From Glossina fuscipes (Eukaryota; Arthropoda; Insecta; Diptera; Glossinidae): a stretch of DNA of 64,000 nucleotides. Under the pieces are notes generated by a model that ran no database searches, was not told the DNA's origin, and saw only the letters and a program-made list of their open reading frames with translations. Positions 37,164-49,765 of this stretch are shown here, piece by piece (positions within the stretch are counted from its first letter, which is position 1; every line of letters starts with the position of its first letter). The position numbers and the translations under genes are program-made. The stretch spans positions 10,512,411 to 10,576,410 of the forward strand of contig NW_023998415.1 of assembly GCF_014805625.2 (NCBI RefSeq), written 5' to 3'.

Positions 37164-39340
37164 ATACATTTATGTATGAGAGAATACCTATATGAATGCA
37201 TATCATACTTATATATATAAAATGACAACATCACGCCACTGTTAAGAGGACTAACAATGAATTGCAATTATGTTACTTCCAAAAAAAAAAAAAAATAAAA
37301 AAAAAAAAAAGGAAAAAGAAAAAGGCGAAAGAGTGAAAAAAAATTGTTACTCTTGCACGAGTATGTGAATTTTTGTTGTGCTGGTGCTGTGATGTATGGC
37401 TTTGGATAAAAAGTACTTTTTGTCATCATTATGATCATTTTCTGCTCCTTCTTTTTCTTATCTGTTTTCTGTTTTTCCTTTTTTCATTCTGCTTTTCTTT
37501 CCTTTTTTTTTTTTTTTTTGTGAAACCATTGTAAATTATAGTTTCGACAGCTTTATGTGTTCTCTCTCATGCGACAATATTTCTTTTCATAAACATTTAT
37601 TTTTCCTTTTACGGGTTTTTTTTTTTATATATATATATATATATATATAAACATATACACTAATGTAGATAAAAGTGTGTGTTGTAAAGCTTTTGTTGCG
37701 TTTGCGTTTTCTTTCTTTTTGTTCTACATCCGATATATACTGTCAACACGTTTTCCATTGTTTCACACAATATGTACCGAGTATCCAGTCTCAGTATTCG
37801 CTTGTCATGAAATAAATGTGTTTTACACTTACACGTTTTTTCTTTCCCTTTTTAATCATTACTCGTCGTCTTTAAAGGCGAGTCGAATTGTCTGTGTGTC
37901 TGTGTGTGTGTGTGTGTGTGTATGTGTGTATTTGTGTGCTGCAGTTGTTATGTTAGACAACATAGAGCGGGTGCGAGTTATTTATAAGTTCGTTTCGCTT
38001 GTTTCGTTTGCTTCAACAAAAAAAGAAAAAAAGAAAAAAAAAAAAAAAAAAAAAAAAACATCGATGATTTATTTGCCCTTTAAAATACATTTAACGTTTT
38101 ATATCCATTTCTCTGCTGTATTAACGTTCAGTTCGGTTCTTCGCTTATAATATTCTTCTGATTGCTTATTATTGTTGCGGATATTGATGTCAGGACTTTA
38201 TAAATAATTCAATATTACTTTAATAAAAGTACACACTTGTATGATATGTATATATGAAATAAGTAACAGTATATATAGCATACGTAAACACAAACATATA
38301 TACAATTTAAAGTGTCTGCAAATAGGACTTAATAAATATCATCAATTGTTTATTATATATAGGTGTAGTGGCGAATCTTTTCTCATTTTTCTTTCAATCC
38401 CCTTTTCAATACGCCCCAGATTTCTCACAACCGCATGGAACAACAATGGTGTCGTATGAGTGATGTTAATTGGTTAAGAACACAAAAGTTATCTTGTGAA
38501 TTATGAACTTAACTGCAATATATATATATATATGTATATATGAAAACAACAACAATTGCTTCCTCTTGAATGTAGCCGGAAACATGATACATTCTACTCG
38601 TTCATCCTTGAATTATTTATTGCCTTTGTTACAAAATAATAAAGAAGATAAATAAATAAATAAAAATGAATATAAACTACACCAAGTTATCGGCAACAAA
38701 CATAGATATTATACAATATAATATTATCAATTAATTACTTATACGTCTGGAGTACTTAAGATAAACTGCATATATATTTAAAACAAAAACGAACTTCTAT
38801 CGACTCTCATATTCATCACAGGGAGTTTCATTAAATTTGCCAAGTACTCGTTATGCCTAGCAATAGAGATATTAAAGAAAGGACATTGTAGCTTAAAACT
38901 TATTCAACTTAGAGATTTTCATCCGCAATATACGCGGATCGCTTTAATCGTTCAGTCAGTGTTCTGAAGATTTTAATTGATCACTAATGGTTTTCTTTAT
39001 CTGTTTTTTTTTTTGACCAACAACTCAGGCAAGACGATGATCCGGAAGGATTATATAGATGGGGGCGGAAGCAAAAGGGCAGTAGTATGTGCATAGTTTC
39101 AACTCAAAAGCGTAAACAGCGTCTGAAACAATGGGAAATCCCATTGCGACGAGTCGCTATATTATATTGTGTTCGGTTTTGAAACTGTGCATAACGATGC
39201 AATAAGTAGTAAAACTAACGGTAAAAACTGATGAATTTTTATACTTTGATTTGGATCATATACATTGACGATTTGAGTGCTCAGTGTATTCATATTCATA
39301 GGAAATTTATATTTTCCTACGTACGTAACAATGGGGTAAT

Positions 39341-39755
39341 CATGGGGTCATATTTATCACTGGATCGACGGAGGAATATTCATTTTGCCGAAAACGTTTG
39401 CAACATTCAGACAATCTCTTAAATTTTATATATACTTATTATTGATCGGTATCAAGTTTTAAATCGATCTAGGCATGTTCGTCCGTTCACCTTGTTTATC
39501 GACTTCAAATTTGGCAAAAGTGTTCGAAGTTGCTGATCGCGCTGCGTTGGCATTAAAAAAACAAAAATGGGTGAAGTCGTTGAAACGATAGGTCACCGTA
39601 CAACGTAAAGTGAAAATGTTTTCAAAAAAAAAAAAAAAAAAAAAAAAAGGGAATTTTCTTCTCATTGCTCACGCAACGACAACGATAAAAAATTGTATGC
39701 TCTTTTTTAAGATAAAAGTGTTGATTATATGAGAATATAATTGTCTTACTTGGTT
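39341..39755 (+). mobile_element. Helentron-like family 1 copy, internally deleted
   Basis: ATTCATTTTGCCGAAAACG (39378-39396), ATATACTTATTATTGATCGG and ATCGACTTCAAATTTGGCAA (39498-39517) follow the order of the complete copy at 24409. The copy then jumps to a degraded end (CTTACTTGGTT, 39745-39755). The usual GGTGATGGGTATAA is decayed to GTGTTGATTATATGAG. Confidence 0.6.
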
Positions 39756-39894
39756 AAGTTAGATTGGATTTTAAAATCAAAGTTTTTCTACATTAAATAA
39801 GTTAAATTTACGTTGTATTTTTTTTAATAAATGTAATTTCATTTATTATATAAACCGTAATAATTCTGACTAAACTTTGCAAAATATATAAAGA

Positions 39895-39896
<2 letters not shown>

Positions 39897-39940
<44 letters not shown>
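39897..39940 (+). repeat. TA microsatellite, 22 units
   Basis: The longest uninterrupted TA run in the window. Others lie near 41504-41539, 49740-49766, 57692-57712 and 59810-59835. Confidence 0.95.
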
Positions 39941-39943
<3 letters not shown>

Positions 39944-40981
39944 GTTTATTTATGAACACCGTCATAAATGCGTAAATTTAAGGGGAAAACAAAAACAAAA
40001 CTACCATAAATATATGTAAATTGTATATAAACGCAACGAGTCATAATAAAATTGTTAATTGGTTAGTGTAAATACGTATAAAATATGTACTAAGTACGCA
40101 GTCATGTATACACTTTAGACCGTTATGAGAAAGAACAGGTGTACAAAGTCGTTTGCTATGCTAAATATTTTGGATAAAGCAAAACTATGGTAACAAAAAT
40201 TTAACTTTCTCGAGTTCAGTTAACGAGAACACACACAACTTCATTTTATAAACTAGAACATACATAAAATATAATGAACAACAGAGAGGAATTTATAACA
40301 ATAACAAATATCGTGCAACAGAGAGCACACACGAATGAATTTGAAAACTCTTTAACTTAACCACAATAACAAAAACAACAAAAACAACAAAAACAACAAC
40401 AACAATAACTATAATATTAACAACGACAAAAATAATATTGAATGTGTGGTATAAGTAAGAAACTTTAAACACCGCACTCAATAATAGTGGTTGTTGCGGT
40501 AATAAATACGACAGTCGCTCGCAACAACAAAACAATATTCAATTTCTAACATAGAATAGAGAATGTTAAGAAGAACCAAACAAAGCTTAATCTATACAAT
40601 TATATATACATATATATATATATATTTCGCTATATGGCTTGGCCTCTACAAAGTAGAGCTTGCGCTTGCTCGTTTCACCAGAAACAGCAGTCTCTCATTG
40701 ATGAGGGTACTTCTAAATGAATCTATATATCGAAATAAGAAATCTTATCTTAAAAATATTATGCAAAATTTGAGTGAAGAGAATGAAAATTGTTGCAATT
40801 GTTTCATATTTCTTTTCATTTTATTTAATGGACGATAAACGAATCAACGAACGGACATTGTTGGACTAAAAATTGCAAATGTAAATCTCATTGCGGCCAA
40901 AGAGTCCGTAAGTTAAGCTTAAAGTTACGTTTTATGCACACGTAAGCAACAACTTCGAATTAGATAGTGACAATAGAATGC

Positions 40982-41017
40982 ATTCGCTCTAAGACGAATA
41001 TAATTTTCTTACTTGTT
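40982..41017 (+). mobile_element. Helentron-like family 1, 3' terminus only
   Basis: A hairpin ATTCG (40982-40986) with CGAAT (40995-40999) is followed 18 nt later by the end of CTTACTTGTT (41017). Spacing and sequence match the ends at 25318 and 31073. The body upstream is not recognisable. Confidence 0.5.
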
Positions 41018-41502
41018 TATCTCTTTCTGCTCGTTCTGTCATAGCAAAGCCATGTATGTGTCTTTGCTATTGAATTGAGACGATGTCGACATGTGCTACC
41101 TTACAGCAAAATATTAAACATATCCTTTTTTTTCTCTTTAATGCATAGACATAAAAGAAAGAAAAAGCACTTAGTTGTCAATGTATTCAAAATGGTTTGA
41201 TGTGTTGCATGTCGTGTTGTGTCATATCTTGGATCGTCTATTGCAATTTTCTGTTTAGACATAACACTCATTTACAAAGAATATCAATGACGAACTATAA
41301 CATTCATTGCATGCATAGAAAAATAAAAATGCTGTTTGTGTCTTTTTGTTTTGTCTTTTTCCATGCTTTCGTATGCAAAGTATTGTCGATAATACTTCAA
41401 CACGCCAAAAAGAAGAAATTTACAAACACCAAGACCTTTTTGCCTCCTTATAAAGTTGTTATCATTTTCAAGTGGTTTTTGATTGGATTTGATTATATAC
41501 GA

Positions 41503-41541
<39 letters not shown>

Positions 41542-42478
41542 TATGTGTTGACATATAAAGACGCAAATACGATTTAGAATCGTTCATATCTCATGTGAAT
41601 AAACATGTTGGATAGAAAGTTCACTACAGTTGAAAAAAACGAGTTCAAGTGCTTAATTAAATTCGATAAGACTTCTTACGTTTGCCAAAGGATATCGTTT
41701 GCAAGGCATACAAGAATTCATCAAATATCTCACAAATCCCATGTAAAGCTGCCTAGGTGTCTGCCTATATCATGCGTTGGTTCAACATGACCTCAAGACC
41801 GCTAATAAAGAACACATGCTTAACCTTAATTACCCTTAATAGTGCTTAGACAGAATTCTTTCCATCATACTAGAATGCTAGGGCATATCAAATGTATAAA
41901 CAAAACTTGAGCAGTTTTTCCAAGAGGATGACGTTCGTTTTTCTTTGTGTTCTTCGCTCGAGAAAGTATTCTGTTAAAGTTTCACAAAAGAACAAAATTG
42001 GGAACAATTGTTATACTTCGACCAGTCGGCATTGATTGAGCACAGGATTTGAGAGGATTTTTTTTTTTTTATCAATCGTATTTTCTTATATTAGTGTAAA
42101 AGAACTCCTTTCGACTAGACTTATCTCGACACATTCACGACTCTGGGGTTCAATGGAATTTCTATTAATTCAATTAAGCTGCAATTTATTTGTTAATACA
42201 ATATCTCACAATTCCTTAAGATTGAAAAAGCCAAATGTCAACGGATGGATAATCATTAGCCTTAAATAATTAAAACTTAAATGGTATTTTGTAACTTCGT
42301 TTCCAAAATTGTAGAATATATTATTAAGCAGCAAATCCAACTGTGTTCTGAAAGATCGTAACACCATTCAGTCAGTTGAGCTTTAGTGCTTGTCTTTTCA
42401 AGAAAATCTTTATTATGGTAAAATATTCATTCTTTGGCTTTCTGGACCTTTTGAAGGCTCTCTTTAGGCTTTCCCTTA

Positions 42479-43385
42479 TCGATTGCTCATTTAATATTAT
42501 CTTACCTACACAATCGCAAGCAAGCTAGGACAGTTAAAGTAAACTCGGGATTCGTACATGGGTCAGTTTTGAGCCCTATTCTGTTTAATCTTTTTTATGA
42601 GTGACTTAATTGAAGCGGCATAGACTGATGGGAAGGCTTGCTTTGTTCACGCTGAGGAAAAATATCTCCACCCAAGCTTCGATCAGTGGCTCGCTAATAC
42701 TTTGGAAGCTAAAATAAGTAAACATTTAGCTTGAATTAATAACTGGATGCTCATGGGTCCCCTTTCCATGAAAGCGACTAAAACAAAAAGCGTTCTTTAT
42801 ATATTGGCGTCAGTCTTAATATTAAAATATGTGATATGTATATATTGAATTCATGCAGTCTATGCATTTAAATCTTTATAGCTTTCAATAAGATATTTAA
42901 CTTTAGCCCTCTTATGAATAATATTAACGCTAAAGTTTATCTACCTTTGCGAAGAGTCTACAATGTAAATGTTTACCTAACCTAAAATCAACTGCTCATA
43001 AGATGGTGTGTGGTTTTTCTATAATATCCGCCTCAGAAACATTTGTTCGCTTATTTGTTCAAACTTTCTTCAAAATTCCTCGTTTGAAGATTACCTTAAA
43101 AGTTGAAGTCTCGCTTATCTATGCATTAAGTTGGGATCAGTCCGCTGTCTTCATAAACGATTTCAATTCAACAGATCTAGTAGGGTACCCTAAATTGTCA
43201 TGTCTTTCATAACGATGTCAGTCGTTGAAAAATTATTCATTTCACGCTGCGCTTATTGTTAAAGGAATCGTCCGGCAAATCTTAGAGTTTCTAGCAATGG
43301 CGTCAGTGTCTTTAAACAAAAAATGATAGGTTTTTTGAACAAGGATTGTCAAGATTTTATGAGCGTCATCATTACTGGATTATAA
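42479..43385 (+). pseudogene. LINE reverse transcriptase remnant
   Basis: At 42500-42600 the frame reads SYLHNRKQARTVKVNSGF then VHGSVLSPILFNLF. This matches the fourth reverse-transcriptase block of non-LTR elements (SYLxNRxQ...SGVPQGSxLSPxLFNxF), with PQ changed to VH. Another frame then gives SDLIEA. Near 42648-42790 a frame gives FVHAEEKY where the catalytic FADD/YADD would be (AE replaces the two aspartates), then LEAKISKHL...INNWM. A weak C-terminal resemblance (NLRVSSNGVSVFKQK, about 43275-43320) extends the relic. Frameshifts and stops make it dead. It is a separate insertion from 17961-18552, and the clade is undetermined (CR1/Jockey-like at best). Confidence 0.72.
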
Positions 43386-44225
43386 TCCAATTTGCTAAGC
43401 ACTCGCATTTTGTCAATATACTTAAGCTGTAAGTAAGTGCTCACGGATTTGGATTTTAGCAGCTTTGTATGTAGTTGCAAAATGAAAAAATCGAAATCGA
43501 TTTGAAAATTGAATATATATATATATATATTATAGATATTAGTTCCGCCCGCTGACTTTGTTTGTGGCTTTGGTTTTTTTCTTTTTTTTTTTTTTTTTGA
43601 TCAACTTTTATATGTTCAACTTGAGACATAATCTTGCTGCTAGAGTAAAATGAAAATGAATACGAAACGACTCGTTAGCTAAGATACAATACATGCAACT
43701 TTGAAGTTTTCACCACGTACTTGGTGTGAAGCTAAAACCTTTCGAGCTACATCTAAGCAGTGACCTTTTGTTTGTACAAAATTTAACTGTGAATCTTAAC
43801 AATGAAGTATTAATGGCCTGACTCACTAGTACTTATTTGTGGTAGTAAAATGACAGCTTAGGCATAAGAAAAGTTTCTTTTAAATTTTTATTGTTTTATT
43901 TTATTTTTTTTACTGATTTTATATTGATTTGAACGCAAGAGGCTATAAAAAGATTTTTATCGCTAGATCGCGTGGGGTTTTTTATCGTCATGTATCAGGC
44001 AACAATAATAAATTAGCGTAATACTGACACGCGTTTGAAAGATGACATTTCAGTACACAATTGTGATGCAAACATATTTTTATATCGTCAATCGTCAATC
44101 GTGTCAAAAGTTATATGACTAAGAAATAAGTAAAATTTATGAAAGGAATTCGCTAGATTTGAAAAATTTCTTACGAAAAAGCTGAAACGGCTTTGCAAGT
44201 CGTTGAATGTTATGTAATTTTTTTT

Positions 44226-44580
44226 TTATTTTTATATCGTACACCACTTGCGAAGACTCACCTTTTATTTCAAAATCATTTTCTGAATCTATCTAAGCCT
44301 GTCTGTCCGTCTGTCCATCTCATATCTGTCCATGTAAATTTGTATTCAAGTTACAGATCGCAATTTTTAACACTTTTTGATACAATTTGGTATAAAGGCG
44401 TGTTTAGGCCCATGGGCGAACCCTATCGAAAACGTATCGGAACGAATCAATTTTTCGATCACTTCCCAGATAATGTCTTTTAGTTTGAAAAGTCGTTATG
44501 TGAATAGGTAGGTGTATTAAACGAAGCGCTATAGGGTATTTAATGATGAGTTCGATCTCATCATAATGTTTTTACTTGTT
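44226..44580 (+). mobile_element. Helentron-like family 2 copy with intact 3' hairpin
   Basis: The copy runs from TTTATATCGTACACC through ATTTTCTGAATCTATCTAAG and CTGTCTGTCCGTCTGTCC, then GGGTATTTA. It has a perfect hairpin ATGATGAG (44543-44550), loop TTCGAT, CTCATCAT (44557-44564), and ends TTTTTACTTGTT at 44580. The frame at 44193-44483 is repeat sequence, not a gene. Confidence 0.65.
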
Positions 44581-45309
44581 TTTATTTATTTTTTTTTAAG
44601 ATATTCTTGCTATATATTGCTCCGGACAACTAAATACTATTAGATTTTAAGAGGCGAATTCGAAACTTTCCTTTAGAATTCATATTGCATTACATTTTTA
44701 GATCAGACCGATGGTTTTGAAACATGAAAATGCATTTCATTTCCTCTTCTAGTTGATACACACAATAAACGGATAAAGTCTTGTGCATGCATAATGCTTT
44801 TCAATTTTTTTTTTTTTTTTTTTAATTCAAATATAAGGAAAAAATAATATAAGAAAATAAACTCGTTATCAAAAATATAAGCAAACTACAAGTTAAGGGT
44901 AAAATTACTATATTTATTTATTTATTTATTTTTTTTTTTTTTTGCATTTTTGTATGTTTCCTACAGTTGTTCACTCGTTTTGGTAATAATACACGAAAAA
45001 TAGCACATTATTTTCATATAAAGGCATACTTTTCATGAAAGCCCGCATATTGAAGGATGCACAAAACATCGCATATCGTAATCCAAATTTAACAAACTTA
45101 ATTTGCTTCTCAAAAATTTTATCATATTTTACTTTCCGGTATAGAAAACTAGAAATTATGAATTTCACTTCATATAATGGCTTTGCTTTTCATGATAACC
45201 CCTATAATATGTTAGGATCTAACAAATACATCTATGTGATCCAAATTCCCTATTGTAAATTGTTTTGCTAAATCGATACTAAAAATTAAATTTCAATTCA
45301 AAAAATTTC

Positions 45310-45660
45310 GCTAACCGAACCAACTTAGCATGTCAAAGTCCTATTACTCAGTGAATTTTGTGGAGACATTTTGAAAATTTGAATTTTTTTTCCATATAAC
45401 GACTTTGAAAATGTGGATCGATCCGAGAAATTTTGAATTTTTTTCGCCCCCTAAAAACGATCTCAAAAATTTTGGGGATCGTAGATTGAACACAAGAATA
45501 TATGAATAGATATCAGACGGACAGACAGGGAAATGAGCAGACAATATTTAAATTAATTCAGAAAATGATCCTGAAATGAAAGATGGATCTATCCTACGCC
45601 CTTCTGGATGTTACGTACGTCCGCACAAACTTAACATACTCGGTAGTAGGGTATGAATAC
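45310..45660 (-). mobile_element. Helentron-like family 2 copy
   Basis: On the plus strand, CAGACGGACAGACAGG (about 45514-45530), then CAGAAAATGATCCTGAAATG, then ACGTACGTCCGCACAAAC (45613-45630), ending at AGGGTATGAATA (45648-45659). It shares CCTATTACTCAGTGAATTTTG with 52422. The minus frame at 45344-45544 is repeat sequence. Confidence 0.6.
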
Positions 45661-45853
45661 ACAGATAGAAAGTGAATAAATGAAAGAAATGAAAGATTGA
45701 ATAAAAGAAGATTACTCCTCTACGTCTGCATGTCTGTGGCTGACAAGAACAGATTTCATTTTCAGATTTTTCTTATAACAGAATTTCTTTCATTATAATT
45801 TTTCATTCAAAAACATTTGCAACGTTGTACTTGTCTGGCCTGGTCGGCCATCT

Positions 45854-45854
45854 T

Positions 45855-45891
<37 letters not shown>
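45854..45891 (+). repeat. CTAA tetranucleotide repeat
   Basis: Nine or so uninterrupted ACTA units. Confidence 0.95.
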
Positions 45892-47456
45892 ATGTATGAC
45901 CATTTTGTCAGTTCGTCTGGAAGCTTCGCCAGTCTTCTCTATCCAAGCCTGCAGCAAATAATGTCAACCAACATATTTCATTACGTTTCAACAAGCAGTC
46001 ATACAAAGTGTAAGAGTTTATGCCTGTAACTGCGTATGGGGGTGTCTGTGCATTACGTACTTGTACAATATGGGTATGTATGTAAGCGCGTGTACATATC
46101 ACGATGCTATTTATAGAATTTATTGTTATTGCAATAAGAACAAACAGCATGAAGCGCTTTTATTGTGCTTTTTTTTTTTTTTTTTTTTTTGCAGCCTTCA
46201 TCGATAAACTGAAGGTATACTAAATTTGTTATATGTTTGGTTAAACGTAGAAATTGAAGTTGAAGGTTTTCACATACATTTTTGTATACATCTATTTTAG
46301 GGTATATGTAGGTTCTATGTTTGTAAAAGACTAAGAACCATAAACGGGTTATACTCATCAAACCATCTTTTAATTTCCTTTTATTTGATTCTATAACATA
46401 TGTAGTTTTACACAAATCGCATTATATAAGCACAGCATATATAGACAGCTTTAAGAGTGTGCTCATCACGGACTCTCCTGAGGTCCGACGAACGAAAATC
46501 GTCTACGCAACATTAGATCAATCAAACTTTTCGGCTACGAGGCTGCATTTTGTTTCATAAAAGTCTTCATCTCGAAACGTAAACGTAATAGAAGCTGTTT
46601 TTTCTGAACTTAGTTTAAACTGATAAAACCCCTACATAAAACGCAAAGAATGGATCAAAAGTTAAGTGCACCAAGTGCTCGCCTGATTATACAAAAGTTA
46701 TCATAACTTCTGATTTTGTCTTTTAAAGGCTGTTTGCGTAAAGACTAGGGTCATAATAATGCGCTTGAATGCTTTTCTTTATAAACGCACCAAGCGCAGC
46801 CCATACTTGGCAAAACATCCATCTTATATGTATTTTATTTTTTTTTTCTGCTTTTAGAGTTGAATTTTTACCAAAGAAAATCGAACGTTAATTATAAATG
46901 ATTGGACATCGAGAATAGACTGCTTAAAATAAACTTAATCCGTTCATAGGTAGTTTTAAGCCCAAAATGCTCGTCTGAGTTATCCACTCAGCAACTTTTT
47001 AATTGGGAGGCAAAACCCTCAATATGGGCGCAATATTACGCTCATCGCCTCTCAAGTGAAAACTAAGTCCGCTGGTAACCGCAATAGCGATGAATAAAAA
47101 TGAAAATGGTGAAAAGATGACGCAAGTTTCGTTTGAAACTCTTTGCCCGGAAGACTGCAATTCAAGTACAGAAGACTACAAATTAGGTCTAGCGACAGCA
47201 ATAGTCTAGAGTAAATAATGCTCAAAAGTGAAGCAGAACTGCTATAAATAGTCTGACGACTCGAAAGTTCGATTATTGACCTTTGACCTTTTAGCTTTTG
47301 CCTGGAAGACTCTTTCAGCATATGTAATAGAAATCTGTGTGTAAGCGTTTTACACTTTCGGCGGTCATAAGGGTTTTCTAAAGGTTAAGCATTCGAATGG
47401 GTTCATGGCGGTATGACGGGACCGTTTCCGAAAAGCACGAACTTTATGCTTTTAAT

Positions 47457-47640
47457 GCGATAGTAGTAGTTATAGTAATAGTAGCAGTAGTAATAAAAAT
47501 AGTAGTAGAAATAGTGAGCTACATTAGAAGCAACGTTACTAGGAGTACTAATGCTAATGGTAATAGCACTGCTTAATAGCAGTAGTAGTTGTAATAATAA
47601 AAGTGCTAATATTAGTAACAGTAATAGATTTAAATAATAA
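47457..47640 (+). repeat. Imperfect AGT/ATAGT low-complexity tract
   Basis: A degenerate mix of AGTAGT, AATAGT and AGCAGT units over about 180 bp. Confidence 0.75.
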
Positions 47641-48007
47641 CGAGGGTAACGATGAGTTCACCGGCTATTCGTTAAAAATTCCCAATTAATTAAAGAGGTA
47701 CGCGAAAGCCTTTTTTTTTTTGAATAGCCTAATATTTTTCGTACTTGAAATTTTAATCGAGCTTCCAAATCCAAAAGATATTAATATGAAATTTACGGGA
47801 ATAGCCCACTGTAACAGTCGAAAAAAGAAATTATTCGATCGTTTTTTTAGATGAAAATAACGGTAACAGAATAATAATATTGGAGGACGTTATGAATTAT
47901 ACAAAATTTATTTTGAGAAAATGGGAATATCGGAGTCATTATTGTTAGGTGCTACCGATTTCAAAGGTTCTGTAACAAAGCGCAACATTGAACTAAATTG
48001 GAATTAA

Positions 48008-48340
48008 AACAAGTAAGAAAATTAAATTCGGTCTTTTATACCCGTCGCCGTTATCCTAAAAAAAGAAACAAAAGAATTAAGAGAACAAAATTTTCATGCT
48101 CTATAATACGGAATGGGCGGAATGGACTGATTTTTTCTATTTTCAAAATAAAAATTTTATCGTAAAGACATGTGGACGTTGTAGGCTTCCAATATTTCTG
48201 CCAAATTTTATGCCGATAGCTTCATCTTTGCAGCCAGGAAAATATTTACAACAGACACTGCGGACAGACGAACAGACAGACATACTTAAATTTATTTAGA
48301 ATTTGATGTCCCTCCACCTTCGGTGATGGGTATAAAAAAG
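48008..48340 (-). mobile_element. Short, internally deleted Helentron-like family 1 copy with both ends
   Basis: On the plus strand the copy opens AACAAGTAAGAAAATT (48008), passes CCCGTCGCCGTTATCC, and ends CGGTGATGGGTATAAAA (48321-48337). Between these are ACAGACAGACATACTTAAAT and a CTTCCAATATTTCTGCC segment that joins the front third directly to the last third of the complete copy. About 330 bp remain of about 910. The terminal hairpin keeps only one arm (ATTCGGTC). Confidence 0.7.
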
Positions 48341-48599
48341 AAAAAAAAAATCATTCAATTTATGTTTACGCATATGGCCAGAGATGTACATAGAAGTTAT
48401 TGAAAATATCGATTATTGCGTAGTCGAGGACTATTTGAGTAAGAAGTGAAGTTGAATTTTTGACCAAACAGAAGGGATTCTTCTCTTAAAAAAAATATAA
48501 TGTGCTTCTGTGCGGATTTTATAGATATTGTAAACAAATAAATCCACTATTAAGCACTCTGCCCCTTCCTGCCATTATTTATATAAAAACTTTCAAGAG

Positions 48600-48885
48600 A
48601 AAGCCGGGTGATCGAAAAAGCGGCCCGACCCGAAACATTTTCAATAGCGTTTGCGTTTGAGTCAAAACACGGCAATGTATCAAGTCTCATCAAAATATCT
48701 CAATAATTGCGATCTGTAGGTTGGGCACAAGTAAACAGAAGGAATAAACGAACAGACGGACTGAGAAGCTTAAATCGAATCACAAAGTGAACCTGAATCG
48801 TTTGATATGAAAAAAAAAAATCGATCTGTCTCATCTCCTTCTGGGTTGCACACATCTGCACTACCTGAATACATTCTTGCATAAT
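48600..48885 (-). mobile_element. Helentron-like family 2 fragment
   Basis: CAAAACACGGCAATGTATCAA (48663-48683), then GGTTGGGCACAAGTAAACAG, ACGAACAGACGGACTGAG and CACACATCTGCAC (48849-48861), in the order of the other minus-strand copies. The overlapping small frames (48700-48882, 48770-48982) are repeat sequence. Confidence 0.55.
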
Positions 48886-49734
48886 AAATGGTGTATGGTA
48901 TTTGTAGGCCGTAGGTTCTCAAAAACCCGTATTTCGAGAAAAACGAATCTAAAGTTTCACGTGCCTGCGTAATGTTATACAATTATATATAAAAAAAATC
49001 AAACTATTTTAATCATGTAAAAATTTGATCACGCCTTGACTCTCTAAGAAATCATTTCAGCCAATGAAAAACAAATTGATTATTTGAAAAATTTTTAGTC
49101 GCCCAACCGCTTAAGCAGAAATTGTTGCGATATATTTATTAAAAATGCTATCGATTAACTGCTGGAAAAGTTCAGAGTCTTCAGGCTCTTGTTGGCACTT
49201 ATGTACTGCGCTATAATAAATCGACCATTTGAATATATGGGGCTATTGGATAGCAAGTGTGCACAATTCGTTTTGAAATGAGTATAGTTTTCCTAGTTGT
49301 TTGTAATATGGGATCCAAATGCTTTCAGAACGCTGTTTACTGGTACTGCGTAGGCATGCACATATATATATATATATATAATTGATTGCAAGAATGTGCG
49401 TGCAAATATGTCGTTTCGTATTTGTTAGTGTGGTTGTGGCTGCTCGTTTTTATATGGAATACTGTAATGAAAGGCACTAAGCATTTTCATTTATTTGACA
49501 TAGAAGTCAGAGAGTAATGGAAAGCTGTTTCTCTTTCTGTGTAGGAGTGTATGAATAGTAGAGGTATGAGTGAATACACATGCATGTGCCTGTGTTTGTC
49601 GGTGGCTGACATTTGAAAAGTGCGCCTGGCTTATTTGCCGTTCTTTCTATAACACCACCGGGCTCTTATGTGCACATCAACCATTCAAACGTTTATCGGT
49701 AATTCTCCCGGAAACTTTACTGCTTTTAACACAT

Positions 49735-49765
<31 letters not shown>

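Noticed and set aside
37677..38150. 157-codon plus-strand frame
   Set aside because: It crosses a GT microsatellite (poly-CV) and a long A run (poly-K); no domain.
38930..38960. GATCGCTTTAATCGTTCAG as the start of the next leucine-rich-repeat exon (DxRFNR-like)
   Set aside because: The reading lacks the leucines of the LRR pattern and does not continue as LxxLxxN, so it was taken as chance.
45854..45891. Regular CTAA array as a CRISPR-like or telomeric repeat
   Set aside because: Four-base units with no spacers in a eukaryotic intron; an ordinary microsatellite.
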